From Uliginosibacterium flavum (GTDB taxonomy: Bacteria; Pseudomonadota; Gammaproteobacteria; Burkholderiales; Rhodocyclaceae): 64,000 nucleotides of DNA. This document shows, in pieces, positions 9,960 through 17,578 of this stretch (positions are counted from its first letter, which is position 1; every line of letters begins with the position of its first letter). The notes under the pieces were generated by a model, which searched no databases, was not told the origin of the DNA, and saw only the letters and a list, made by a program, of their open reading frames with translations. The stretch is taken from NCBI RefSeq assembly GCF_040566545.1, contig NZ_JBEWZI010000015.1, forward strand, positions 28,666 through 92,665, given 5' to 3'. Both the position numbers and the translations under genes were made by a program.

Positions 9960-10225
9960 TGAGTGAGCAAAAAGTTGTAGTGCGTCGCACTTTGAGCGGC
10001 CGTGTTGTAAGCGACAAGATGGACAAGACGGTGACCGTTCTGGTTGAACGTCGCGTCAAGCATCCGCTTTACGGCAAAATCATGGTGCAGTCCAAAAAGT
10101 ATCATGCCGATGTAGCCAATGGCGTAGCCGCTGATGGTGACCTGGTTGAGATTGAGGAGTGCGCTCCGATTTCAAAGACTAAGGCATGGCGTGTGACGCG
10201 TGTGCTCGAAAAGGCGCAGGCCTGA
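9959..10225 (+). CDS. rpsQ: 30S ribosomal protein S17
   Basis: S17 (88 aa) is an OB-fold protein needed early in 30S assembly. RRTLSGRVVSDKMDKTVTVLVERRV is the conserved core and EIEECAPISKTKAWRVTRVL the end of the fold. It closes the S10 cluster: after it comes a 144-bp gap with a promoter and hairpins, then the spc cluster. Confidence 0.97.
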   Translation: MSEQKVVVRRTLSGRVVSDKMDKTVTVLVERRVKHPLYGKIMVQSKKYHADVANGVAADGDLVEIEECAPISKTKAWRVTRVLEKAQA

Positions 10226-10246
10226 TCGAAATATTTGCGTAAACAC

Positions 10247-10305
10247 TTGCATCAAGATCTCGAGCTAAGCTATACTGCTTAGCTCGATTTCCCGCTTCAT
10301 GCGGG
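10247..10305 (+). promoter_or_regulatory. Candidate spc-cluster promoter with its -10 box in the loop of a palindrome
   Basis: TTGCAT (10247-10252), an 18-bp spacer and TATACT (10271-10276). The -10 hexamer is exactly the 6-nt loop between two perfect 11-bp inverted arms, TCGAGCTAAGC (10260-10270) and GCTTAGCTCGA (10277-10287). A second hairpin, CCCGC (10291-10295) and GCGGG (10301-10305), follows at once. There is no run of T, so terminator function is less likely. Confidence 0.55.
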
Positions 10306-10369
10306 GCCTTTTCCCGGACGGGATCCAAGACTGGGCACTTGGTGTGTTCAAGTTGGATGGAGTAAAAAA

Positions 10370-10738
10370 ATGATCCAAATGCAGACGATTCTTGAAGTCG
10401 CCGACAATACCGGTGCGCGTGCAGTTATGTGCATCAAGGTTTTGGGTGGTTCCAAACGCCGCTATGCCGGCATTGGCGATGTTATCAAGGTAAGTATCAA
10501 GGATGCGGCTCCTCGTGGCCGTGTCAAAAAAGGCGATGTATATAACGCCGTGGTGGTTCGTACTGCCAAGGGTGTACGTCGTAGTGACGGCTCTTTGATT
10601 AAGTTTGACAAGAATGCGGCTGTGCTGCTGAACGCCAAGCTTGAGCCGATCGGTACGCGTATTTTTGGGCCGGTTACGCGTGAGTTGCGTAATGAGCGTT
10701 TCATGAAAATTGTTTCGCTGGCCCCTGAGGTCCTCTAA
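10370..10738 (+). CDS. rplN: 50S ribosomal protein L14
   Basis: L14 (122 aa) lies at the subunit interface and forms intersubunit bridges; RsfS silences ribosomes by binding it. MIQMQTILEVADNTGARAVM and the ending RFMKIVSLAPEVL are characteristic. First gene of the spc cluster, behind a 144-bp leader. Confidence 0.98.
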   Translation: MIQMQTILEVADNTGARAVMCIKVLGGSKRRYAGIGDVIKVSIKDAAPRGRVKKGDVYNAVVVRTAKGVRRSDGSLIKFDKNAAVLLNAKLEPIGTRIFGPVTRELRNERFMKIVSLAPEVL

Positions 10739-10747
10739 GGAGCGAAG

Positions 10748-11065
10748 ATGGATAAGATTCGCAAAGGGGACGATGTGGTCGTCCTGGCTGGCAAAGATAA
10801 GGGTAAGCGCGGTGTTGTGCTGACTCGTGTTGATGTTGAGCGCGTGGTTGTTGAGGGTGTGAATCGCGTTAAGAAACACACCAAGCCGAATCCGATCAAG
10901 GGTCAGGTTGGCGGGATTGTTGAAAAAGAAATGCCGATTCAGGTTTCGAATCTGGCACTCTTTAATCCTGCTACGCAAAAAGCTGATCGTGTTGGTTTCA
11001 AGGTGCTTGAAGATGGCAAAAAAGTTCGCTTCTTCAAGTCAAATGGCGAACTGGTCGGTGCGTAA
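10748..11065 (+). CDS. rplX: 50S ribosomal protein L24
   Basis: L24 (105 aa) is an assembly-initiator protein. The KOW motif GDDVVVLAGKDKGKRGVV sits at residues 7-24 and KHTKPNPIKGQVGGIVEKE in the middle. It follows rplN by nine bases with AAGGAG as ribosome binding site. Confidence 0.97.
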   Translation: MDKIRKGDDVVVLAGKDKGKRGVVLTRVDVERVVVEGVNRVKKHTKPNPIKGQVGGIVEKEMPIQVSNLALFNPATQKADRVGFKVLEDGKKVRFFKSNGELVGA

Positions 11066-11074
11066 GGGATAGTC

Positions 11075-11614
11075 ATGGCTCGTCTTCAAGAGTTTTACAA
11101 GTCAGATGTGGTGGCTCAATTGAGTCAACGCTTTGCCTACAAGTCAATCATGGAAGTGCCGCGAATTACCAAGGTGACGCTCAATATGGGTGTTGGCGAG
11201 GCAGTTGGCGACAAAAAAGTTTTGGATAATGCTGTTGGTGATATGACCAAGATTGCGGGTCAGAAGCCGGTAATTACCAAGGCTAAAAAATCTATCGCGG
11301 GTTTCAAGATTCGTGAAGGTTATCCAATTGGCTGCATGGTGACTTTGCGTGGTCCGCAAATGTTTGAGTTTCTGGATCGTTTAATCACTGTGGCAATGCC
11401 GCGCATCCGCGATTTTCGTGGTGTGGTTGCCAAAGGTTTTGACGGTCGGGGTAACTACAATCTGGGGGTGAAAGAGCAAATCATTTTCCCCGAGATCGAG
11501 TACGACAAGATCGATGCGTTGCGTGGTTTGAATATTAGTATTACCACGACGGCGAAAACGGATGATGAGGCGCGTGCGCTTCTGGTCGCGTTCAAATTTC
11601 CGTTCAAGAACTGA
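11075..11614 (+). CDS. rplE: 50S ribosomal protein L5
   Basis: L5 (179 aa) binds 5S rRNA and the central protuberance. MARLQEFYKSDVV, VPRITKVTLNMGVGEAVGDKK and RIRDFRGVVAKGFDGRGNYN are family motifs. Normal length, full set of conserved regions, seven bases upstream of rpsN. Confidence 0.97.
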   Translation: MARLQEFYKSDVVAQLSQRFAYKSIMEVPRITKVTLNMGVGEAVGDKKVLDNAVGDMTKIAGQKPVITKAKKSIAGFKIREGYPIGCMVTLRGPQMFEFLDRLITVAMPRIRDFRGVVAKGFDGRGNYNLGVKEQIIFPEIEYDKIDALRGLNISITTTAKTDDEARALLVAFKFPFKN

Positions 11615-11621
11615 GGGTGAC

Positions 11622-11927
11622 ATGGCGAAATTGGCTTTGATCAATCGCGAAGAAAAACGCCGCAAGACAGTTGAGAAATTTGCTGTCAAGCGCGCTGCTC
11701 TCCAGTCCGTAATTGGCGATGCTTCAAGCTCTGAAGAAGAGCGTATGGAAGCGCGTCTGAAGCTGCAAAAGCTGCCGCGTAATGCTAGTCCAAGTCGTCA
11801 ACGCAATCGTTGCGCTCTGACTGGACGTCCCCGTGGTGTGTTCCGTAAATTTGGTCTGTGCCGTAATAAGCTGCGTGAAGTGGCTTTCAGGGGCGAAGTG
11901 CCCGGCATGACCAAGGCTAGCTGGTAA
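11622..11927 (+). CDS. rpsN: 30S ribosomal protein S14 (zinc-free form)
   Basis: S14 (101 aa) is a 30S head protein. MAKLALINREEKRRKTVEKF and NRCALTGRPRGVFRKFGLCR identify it. It is the long, zinc-independent form without paired CxxC motifs. The start at 11622 follows GAGGGTGAC; the longer upstream frame overlaps the rplE coding region and is not supported. Confidence 0.96.
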   Translation: MAKLALINREEKRRKTVEKFAVKRAALQSVIGDASSSEEERMEARLKLQKLPRNASPSRQRNRCALTGRPRGVFRKFGLCRNKLREVAFRGEVPGMTKASW

Positions 11928-11937
11928 GGAGATCGAG

Positions 11938-12333
11938 ATGAGTATGTCTGATCCGGTTGCCGATATGCTGACGCGCATTCGCAATGCTCAACAAGCTCAA
12001 AAGGGGGCGGTTTCAATGCCCTCTTCGAAGCTAAAGGTTGCAATCGCCCAGGTGTTGAAGGACGAAGGTTATGTTGACGATTTTGTGGTTCGTGGCGAGG
12101 GTTCTTCCCGCGAGCTGACGATCAGTCTGAAGTATTATGCGGGCCGTCCGGTTATCGAACGCATTGAGCGGGTTAGCAAGCCTGGTCTGCGCGTTTATAA
12201 AGGCTGCGATGACCTGCCCAAGGTTATGAACGGCTTGGGCGTAGCAATCGTTTCCACTCCTGGTGGTGTCATGACGGATCGTCGTGCGCGTGCTACCAAG
12301 GTTGGCGGCGAAGTGCTTTGCGTCGTGGCATAA
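11938..12333 (+). CDS. rpsH: 30S ribosomal protein S8
   Basis: S8 (131 aa) binds helix 21 of 16S rRNA and, in E. coli, represses the spc operon by binding its mRNA. MSMSDPVADMLTRIRNAQ and the C-terminal STPGGVMTDRRARATKVGGE are diagnostic. AAGGAG at 11926-11931 is correctly spaced for the first of two in-frame ATGs (11938). Confidence 0.97.
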   Translation: MSMSDPVADMLTRIRNAQQAQKGAVSMPSSKLKVAIAQVLKDEGYVDDFVVRGEGSSRELTISLKYYAGRPVIERIERVSKPGLRVYKGCDDLPKVMNGLGVAIVSTPGGVMTDRRARATKVGGEVLCVVA

Positions 12334-12345
12334 GGAGGAATAAAT

Positions 12346-12879
12346 ATGTCACGCGTCGCAAAAAATCCAGTCGTATTGCCTGCTGGCGTTCAGGTGGATG
12401 TTGGTGCTGGGGAATTTACCGTCAAAGGGCCTTTGGGTTCCTTGACGCAGCGTCTTCATTCGTCGGTTACGCTTGAGCGTGAAGGTGATTCTTTGAAGGC
12501 TGTTGCTGTGGTTGGTGGTGATAATGGTAATGCCATGTCAGGTACAACCCGCGCGCTGCTGAATAATATGGTTGTTGGTGTCACCAAGGGCTTTGAGCGC
12601 AAGCTCAACTTGGTAGGCGTGGGTTATCGTGCCCAGGCTCAAGGTGACAAGCTGAATCTGACGCTTGGTTTCTCCCATCCTGTGGTGCATCAGATGCCCG
12701 CCGGTGTAAAGGTAGAGACTCCGACCCAGACGGAAGTCGTCATTAAAGGGGTCGATAAGCAGCAGGTTGGTCAGGTGGCCGCTGAAATCCGCGCATATCG
12801 CGCACCAGAGCCTTATAAAGGCAAGGGTGTTCGTTATTCGGATGAAGTGGTGCTCCTGAAGGAAACCAAAAAGAAGTAA
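12346..12879 (+). CDS. rplF: 50S ribosomal protein L6
   Basis: L6 (177 aa) lies near the factor-binding site. MSRVAKNPVVLPAGVQV, the second-domain LNLTLGFSHPVVHQMPAGV and the ending YKGKGVRYSDEVVLLKETKKK match the family. AAGGAGG precedes the ATG. Confidence 0.97.
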   Translation: MSRVAKNPVVLPAGVQVDVGAGEFTVKGPLGSLTQRLHSSVTLEREGDSLKAVAVVGGDNGNAMSGTTRALLNNMVVGVTKGFERKLNLVGVGYRAQAQGDKLNLTLGFSHPVVHQMPAGVKVETPTQTEVVIKGVDKQQVGQVAAEIRAYRAPEPYKGKGVRYSDEVVLLKETKKK

Positions 12880-12891
12880 GGGCGGACGAAT

Positions 12892-13245
12892 ATGAACAAG
12901 AAAGAAGCGCGTTTGCGCAGAGCTCGCAAAACCCGGGCTCGTATCGCGGAGCAAAAAGTTGCTCGGCTGACGGTGTTTCGTTCGAATTGCCATATCTATG
13001 CGCAAATCATTTCCGAGTGTGGTTCGCGCGTAGTGGCTTCTGCCTCTACAGCGGAGGCGGTGGTGAAAGGTGTTACGCCTAACGGTGGCAATGTCAGCGC
13101 GGCTACCGCGGTTGGCAAGCTTATCGCCGAGCGTGCAGTTGCTGCGGGCGTGCAATCGGTAGCATTCGATCGTGCGGGTTACATGTATCACGGTCGCGTG
13201 AAGGCGCTCGCTGAGGCGGCGCGTGAAAGCGGACTGAAGTTCTGA
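12892..13245 (+). CDS. rplR: 50S ribosomal protein L18
   Basis: L18 (117 aa) brings 5S rRNA into the 50S subunit with L5. MNKKEARLRRARKTRARI and the ending DRAGYMYHGRVKALAEAARESGLKF are conserved. It follows rplF by 12 bases. Confidence 0.96.
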   Translation: MNKKEARLRRARKTRARIAEQKVARLTVFRSNCHIYAQIISECGSRVVASASTAEAVVKGVTPNGGNVSAATAVGKLIAERAVAAGVQSVAFDRAGYMYHGRVKALAEAARESGLKF

Positions 13246-13256
13246 GCGAGATATTC

Positions 13257-13781
13257 ATGGCTAAGCAACAAGCAAAGAAGGTTCAGGCTTCCGAAGAGCG
13301 CGATGATGGCCTACGCGAAAAAATGGTTGCGGTTAATCGCGTCACCAAGGTAGTGAAGGGCGGCCGGATTCTCGGTTTCGCTGCACTTACCGTTGTTGGT
13401 GACGGCGATGGCAGCATCGGTATGGGTAAAGGTAAATCACGTGAAGTGCCCGTTGCCGTTCAAAAGGCAATGAATGAGGCTCGTGCGAAGATGGCTAAGG
13501 TCAATCTGCGCAAGGGAACCTTGCAGCACTCAGTGGTTGGCAAGCATGGCGCTGCAGTTGTTTTGATGCAGCCAGCGCCTAGCGGTACCGGCATTATTGC
13601 CGGTGGTGCGATGCGTGCAGTATTTGAAGTGATGGGTGTGACGGATGTAATTTGCAAATGTCTTGGCTCCACCAATCCTTACAATGTCGTGCGTGCAACA
13701 CTTAATGGCCTGTTTGCAACCAGCACTGCTGCTCAAATCGCAGCTAAGCGTGGCAAGACCGTTGAAGAGATTTTGGGGTAA
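13257..13781 (+). CDS. rpsE: 30S ribosomal protein S5
   Basis: S5 (174 aa) takes part in decoding fidelity and mRNA unwinding at the entry site. VNRVTKVVKGGRILGFAALT and GDGDGSIGMGKGKSREVPVA mark the double-stranded RNA-binding domain, and MGVTDVICKCLGSTNPYNVV the C-terminal domain. It ends two bases before rpmD. Confidence 0.97.
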   Translation: MAKQQAKKVQASEERDDGLREKMVAVNRVTKVVKGGRILGFAALTVVGDGDGSIGMGKGKSREVPVAVQKAMNEARAKMAKVNLRKGTLQHSVVGKHGAAVVLMQPAPSGTGIIAGGAMRAVFEVMGVTDVICKCLGSTNPYNVVRATLNGLFATSTAAQIAAKRGKTVEEILG

Positions 13782-13783
13782 TC

Positions 13784-13966
13784 ATGGCTGACAAGAAGAT
13801 TCGCGTCACGCTCGTCAAGAGTCTGATTGGCACAAAACAGCCACACCGCGCTACCGTGCGTGGTTTGGGTCTGCGTCGTATCAATCACTGTGTCGAACTG
13901 GAAGATACGCCGGCTGTGCGCGGCATGATCAATAAAGTTACGTATCTGCTGAAGTGCGAGGGATAA
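13784..13966 (+). CDS. rpmD: 50S ribosomal protein L30
   Basis: L30 (60 aa) is a small surface protein of the 50S subunit. IRVTLVKSLIGTKQPHRATV and GLGLRRINHCVELEDTPAVR are typical. It is squeezed between rpsE (two bases) and rplO (no gap). Confidence 0.95.
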   Translation: MADKKIRVTLVKSLIGTKQPHRATVRGLGLRRINHCVELEDTPAVRGMINKVTYLLKCEG

Positions 13967-14401
13967 ATGGAACTTAATAAGCTTAAACCCGCTGAGGGTT
14001 CCAATACCGCCCGTCGCCGTGTAGGTCGTGGCATTGGTTGTGGCCTGGGAAAGACGTGTGGCCGTGGTCACAAAGGTCAGAAATCGCGCGCTGGTGGTTT
14101 TCACAAAGTCGGTTTTGAAGGCGGTCAGATGCCTTTGCAGCGCCGCTTGCCCAAGCGTGGCTTCGTGTCATTGACGGCTGGTCGCAACGTTGAAGTACGT
14201 CTCAGCGAAATTGCAGCTTTGCCGATTGACGAAATTGATTTGTTGTCGCTGAAGCAGGCTGGCATCGTTTCAATTGAAGCGCTTACGGCCAAGGTTATTC
14301 TGTCCGGCAGTATTGATCGCAAGGTGATCTTGCGTGGCGTTGGTGCTACAAAAGGCGCTCGTGCTGCAATCGAGGCTGCTGGCGGTTCGATCGCCGAGTA
14401 A
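13967..14401 (+). CDS. rplO: 50S ribosomal protein L15
   Basis: L15 (144 aa) is a late-assembly 50S protein. MELNKLKPAEGSNTARRRVG and GLGKTCGRGHKGQKSRAGG, with the LPKRGF segment, identify it. Its ATG follows directly on the rpmD stop. Upstream of secY as in most bacteria. Confidence 0.97.
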   Translation: MELNKLKPAEGSNTARRRVGRGIGCGLGKTCGRGHKGQKSRAGGFHKVGFEGGQMPLQRRLPKRGFVSLTAGRNVEVRLSEIAALPIDEIDLLSLKQAGIVSIEALTAKVILSGSIDRKVILRGVGATKGARAAIEAAGGSIAE

Positions 14402-14420
14402 CAATAAACGGGATATCCGC

Positions 14421-15743
14421 GTGGCTACTGCACCTGTGCTTGGGAATGGCGGCAAGTTTGCCGATTTGAAACGTCGTCTATGGTTCCTTCTTGGGGCTTT
14501 GGTGGTGTATCGCATCGGATCACACATTCCGGTGCCCGGGATTGATCCGGCTGAGCTTGCCAAGAATTTCGCCGAACAGAAAAGCGGCATTCTTGGCATG
14601 TTCAACCTGTTTTCTGGCGGCGCGCTGGAGCGGTTTACGATTTTTGCTCTAGGTATCATGCCGTATATTTCGGCTTCGATCGTGATGCAGTTAATGGCGA
14701 TTGCATCACCTCAGCTGGAAGCCCTTAAAAAGGAGGGTGAAGCTGGCAGGCGCAAGATTACGCAATACACTCGCTACGGAACCGTTGGTTTGGCGCTATT
14801 TCAGGCTTTCGGGATTTCGATGATGCTTGAGCAGCAACCGAACCTGGTAATTGATCCGGGGTTCATGTTTCGCCTGACTGCAATCTCGACCTTGGTGACA
14901 GGGACGATGTTCATGATGTGGTTGGGCGAACAAATTACTGAACGCGGGATTGGCAACGGGATTTCGATTTTGATTTTTGCAGGTATTGCCTCGGGCTTGC
15001 CTAGCGCAATAACCCAGTTGCTTGACTTGGTTTCCAAACAATCAATTCACCCCGTAGCAGGATTGTTTATCCTTGCATTGGTAGTGGTTGTAACGGCTTT
15101 TGTTGTTTTTGTGGAGCGTGGCCAGCGCAAGATTCTGGTGAATTACGCCAAGCGTCAAGTGGGCAACAAGTTGTACGGTGGTCAAAGTTCGCATTTGCCA
15201 CTCAAACTGAATATGTCCGGAGTGATTCCACCGATTTTTGCTTCATCAATCATTCTGTTTCCTGCCACTGTAGCGCAGTGGTTTGGGGCGAGTGATGGAA
15301 TGTTGTGGCTGAAGGACCTTTCAAATGCGTTGTCGCCAGGCCAGCCAATTTATATTCTGACTTACTCGGCTGCGATCGTATTTTTCTGTTTCTTCTATAC
15401 CGCACTTGTCTTCAACTCCAAAGAGACTGCAGACAACCTGAAGAAAAGTGGTGCGTTTGTGCCTGGGATTCGTCCTGGTGATCAGACAGCGCGTTATATC
15501 GACAAGATTTTGATGCGTTTGACTTTGATCGGCGCGATCTATATCACTTTTGTTTGTTTGGTGCCTGAGCTTTTGAGGCTGCGCTGGGAAGTGCCTTTTA
15601 ACTTTGGCGGCACTTCACTGCTGATTATTGTTGTGGTTACGATGGATTTTATGGCGCAGGTTCAGGCTTATGTCATGTCCCATCAATACGAAGGACTCCT
15701 GAAGAAGGCGAATTTCAAGGGTGGTCCTGGTTTGGCTCGGTAG
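14421..15743 (+). CDS. secY: Protein translocase channel subunit SecY
   Basis: SecY (440 aa) is the ten-helix pore of the Sec translocon in the inner membrane. FADLKRRLWFLLGALVVYRIGSHIPVPGID is the first-helix region, with the plug following, and GGQSSHLPLKLNMSGVIPPIFASSI lies in the seventh-helix region. I take the GTG at 14421, which gives the expected length and the order basic N-terminus then helix 1; the ribosome binding site there is weak (GGGATA). A longer frame from 14334 would overlap rplO. After it comes a 209-bp gap where infA might have been expected. Confidence 0.96.
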   Translation: MATAPVLGNGGKFADLKRRLWFLLGALVVYRIGSHIPVPGIDPAELAKNFAEQKSGILGMFNLFSGGALERFTIFALGIMPYISASIVMQLMAIASPQLEALKKEGEAGRRKITQYTRYGTVGLALFQAFGISMMLEQQPNLVIDPGFMFRLTAISTLVTGTMFMMWLGEQITERGIGNGISILIFAGIASGLPSAITQLLDLVSKQSIHPVAGLFILALVVVVTAFVVFVERGQRKILVNYAKRQVGNKLYGGQSSHLPLKLNMSGVIPPIFASSIILFPATVAQWFGASDGMLWLKDLSNALSPGQPIYILTYSAAIVFFCFFYTALVFNSKETADNLKKSGAFVPGIRPGDQTARYIDKILMRLTLIGAIYITFVCLVPELLRLRWEVPFNFGGTSLLIIVVVTMDFMAQVQAYVMSHQYEGLLKKANFKGGPGLAR

Positions 15744-15952
15744 TAACTTGCAGTAAAGAAGGTGATGGTTCTGCAGGGTTTGCAGGCACATTGTGCCGGT
15801 ACTATCGAGAGCAGATTCAGAGTCAAAATTGAGTGTATTTGCTGTTTCAAGATTGATGTTCTTTGAAATGACGCATTTTGGCCTGTAGTGCTTTGGGGCA
15901 ATTGGCGTCGCAAACCGCTCAAATATGTAGAACGGTAATTAGGAGTCAAAAA
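15744..15952. other. secY-rpmJ gap without infA
   Basis: 209 bp with no open frame that resembles translation initiation factor IF-1 and no remnant I can recognise on either strand. A good AGGAG ribosome binding site for rpmJ lies at 15941-15945. No convincing promoter or terminator was seen. Confidence 0.6.
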
Positions 15953-16066
15953 ATGAGAGTACAAGCTTCTGTCAAGCCGATCTGCCGCAAATGCAAGATC
16001 GTTCGCCGCAAAGGCGTAGTTCGCGTGATCTGTGAAGATCCGCGTCACAAACAGCGTCAGGGTTGA
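15953..16066 (+). CDS. rpmJ: 50S ribosomal protein L36 (zinc form)
   Basis: L36 (37 aa), the smallest 50S protein, stabilises 23S rRNA folding. MRVQASVKPICRKCKIVRRK is typical. Cys11, Cys14, Cys27 and His32 form the zinc site, so this is the zinc-binding (C+) form. The ATG at 15953 is chosen over an upstream in-frame codon because AGGAG lies just before it and the family always starts MRV or MKV. Confidence 0.97.
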   Translation: MRVQASVKPICRKCKIVRRKGVVRVICEDPRHKQRQG

Positions 16067-16091
16067 TTTTGAGCCCCGTTTTCGTTAAACT
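16063..16091 (+). promoter_or_regulatory. Sigma70-like promoter of the alpha cluster
   Basis: TTGATT (16063-16068), a 17-bp spacer and TAAACT (16086-16091), 38 bp upstream of rpsM. The -35 box includes the rpmJ stop TGA. The region after the -10 box, TTCGCGCTTCGCGTTTT, matches the one after the rplC promoter almost base for base. Confidence 0.6.
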
Positions 16092-16128
16092 TTCGCGCTT
16101 CGCGTTTTCGCGCTAAAAGGGTAAGTTC

Positions 16129-16491
16129 ATGGCCCGTATTGCTGGTGTCAATATTCCGAATCATAAGCATGCTGAAATCGCTCTCACCGCGATTTACGGC
16201 ATTGGCCGCACTCGCGCGCAAAAAATCTGTGATGTTGCTGGCGTAGCCCGCAGTGTCAAGATGAAAGATCTGACTGAAGTTCAGATGGATCGTTTGCGTG
16301 AAGAAGTAGGTAAGTTCACGGTTGAAGGTGATCTTCGCCGCGAGATCACAATGAATATCAAGCGTCTCATGGACCTTGGTTGCTATCGTGGCGTTCGTCA
16401 TCGTCGTGGTCTACCGGTTCGTGGTCAGCGTACCCGCACCAATGCCCGTACTCGCAAGGGTCCGCGTAAGACCATGGCTGGCAAGAAGTAA
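16129..16491 (+). CDS. rpsM: 30S ribosomal protein S13
   Basis: S13 (120 aa) contacts the P-site tRNA and bridges to the 50S subunit. MARIAGVNIPNHKHAEIALT, GIGRTRAQKICDVAGV and RGQRTRTNARTRKGPRKTMA are diagnostic. First gene of the alpha cluster, with its own promoter. Confidence 0.98.
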   Translation: MARIAGVNIPNHKHAEIALTAIYGIGRTRAQKICDVAGVARSVKMKDLTEVQMDRLREEVGKFTVEGDLRREITMNIKRLMDLGCYRGVRHRRGLPVRGQRTRTNARTRKGPRKTMAGKK

Positions 16492-16504
16492 TCTGGGGTA
16501 GATC

Positions 16505-16894
16505 ATGGCAAAGACCGTTGCGAAGATTCGCAAAAAAGTAAAAAAGAACGTTGCTGAAGGTATTGCGCATATTCATGCATCCTTTAATAACACTATCGTG
16601 ACGATCACCGATCGTCAGGGCAATGCACTGTCGTGGGCAACTTCGGGTGGTGCAGGCTTCAAGGGCTCACGCAAGAGCACTCCGTTCGCTGCGCAGGTGG
16701 CTGCAGAGGCCGCTGGTAAAGCAGCGCAAGAGTGTGGTGTGAAGAATCTGGAAGTGCGTATCAAGGGGCCGGGTCCGGGTCGTGAGTCTGCTGTGCGTGC
16801 ATTGAATGCACTGGGCCTCAAGATTACGTCGATTACCGATATCACCCCTGTGCCGCATAACGGTTGTCGTCCGCCGAAGCGTCGCCGCATCTAA
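16505..16894 (+). CDS. rpsK: 30S ribosomal protein S11
   Basis: S11 (129 aa) lies on the platform near the Shine-Dalgarno helix. IAHIHASFNNTIVTITDRQG and GRESAVRALNALGLKITSITD with the ending NGCRPPKRRRI are family motifs. The residue isomerised to isoAsp in relatives is in the HNGCR segment. Confidence 0.98.
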   Translation: MAKTVAKIRKKVKKNVAEGIAHIHASFNNTIVTITDRQGNALSWATSGGAGFKGSRKSTPFAAQVAAEAAGKAAQECGVKNLEVRIKGPGPGRESAVRALNALGLKITSITDITPVPHNGCRPPKRRRI

Positions 16895-16909
16895 TTAGGA
16901 GTATCGAAC

Positions 16910-17539
16910 GTGGCTCGCAATCTCGATCCGAAGTGCCGTCAGTGCCGCCGTGAAGGCGAAAAGTTGTTCCTGAAGGCTGAAAAGTGTTTTACCGACAAAT
17001 GTGCCATTGAACGCCGTGCATATGCACCAGGCCAACATGGTCAGAAGTCGGGTCAGCGTTTGTCTGGCTATGGCCAGCAACTGCGTGAAAAGCAAAAGAT
17101 TCGCCGTATTTATGGCGTTCTTGAGCGTCAGTTCCGCAAGACCTATTTCGAAGCAGATCGTCGTAAGGGCGCGACAGGTGAGAACCTGCTGCAGTTGCTC
17201 GAAGGGCGTCTGGATACGGTTGCATTCCGCATGGGTTTCGGCGGTTCGCGTGCCGAAGCTCGTCAAGTTGTGCGTCACAACGGTGTGTTGATCAATGGCA
17301 AGCGGGTCAATATCCCGTCTTACACGCTGCGTCCTGGTGACGTGGTGCAATTGACTGATGCAACGCGCGCTCACTTGCGTACCAAGGCGGCTCTGGCTGC
17401 TGCTGCTGGCCGCGGCTTCCCGGAATGGATTGAAGTGGATGCTGCAGCAGGCAAGGGCATTTTCAAGGCTTTTCCGCAGCGCGCTGAACTTTCCTCGACC
17501 ATTAACGAGAGCTTGGTTGTCGAACTTTACTCGCGTTAA
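16910..17539 (+). CDS. rpsD: 30S ribosomal protein S4 (zinc form)
   Basis: S4 (209 aa) nucleates 30S assembly and represses the alpha operon in E. coli. It starts with GTG at 16910 behind TAGGAG. MARNLDPKCRQCRREGEKLF carries Cys9 and Cys12, with Cys26 and Cys31 completing a zinc site. The S4 RNA-binding domain is LDTVAFRMGFGGSRAEARQ and VRHNGVLINGKRVNIPSY. Confidence 0.98.
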   Translation: MARNLDPKCRQCRREGEKLFLKAEKCFTDKCAIERRAYAPGQHGQKSGQRLSGYGQQLREKQKIRRIYGVLERQFRKTYFEADRRKGATGENLLQLLEGRLDTVAFRMGFGGSRAEARQVVRHNGVLINGKRVNIPSYTLRPGDVVQLTDATRAHLRTKAALAAAAGRGFPEWIEVDAAAGKGIFKAFPQRAELSSTINESLVVELYSR

Positions 17540-17578
17540 TGCGGGATCAACCAGAATCACTCGTGACAAGGATAGGAC

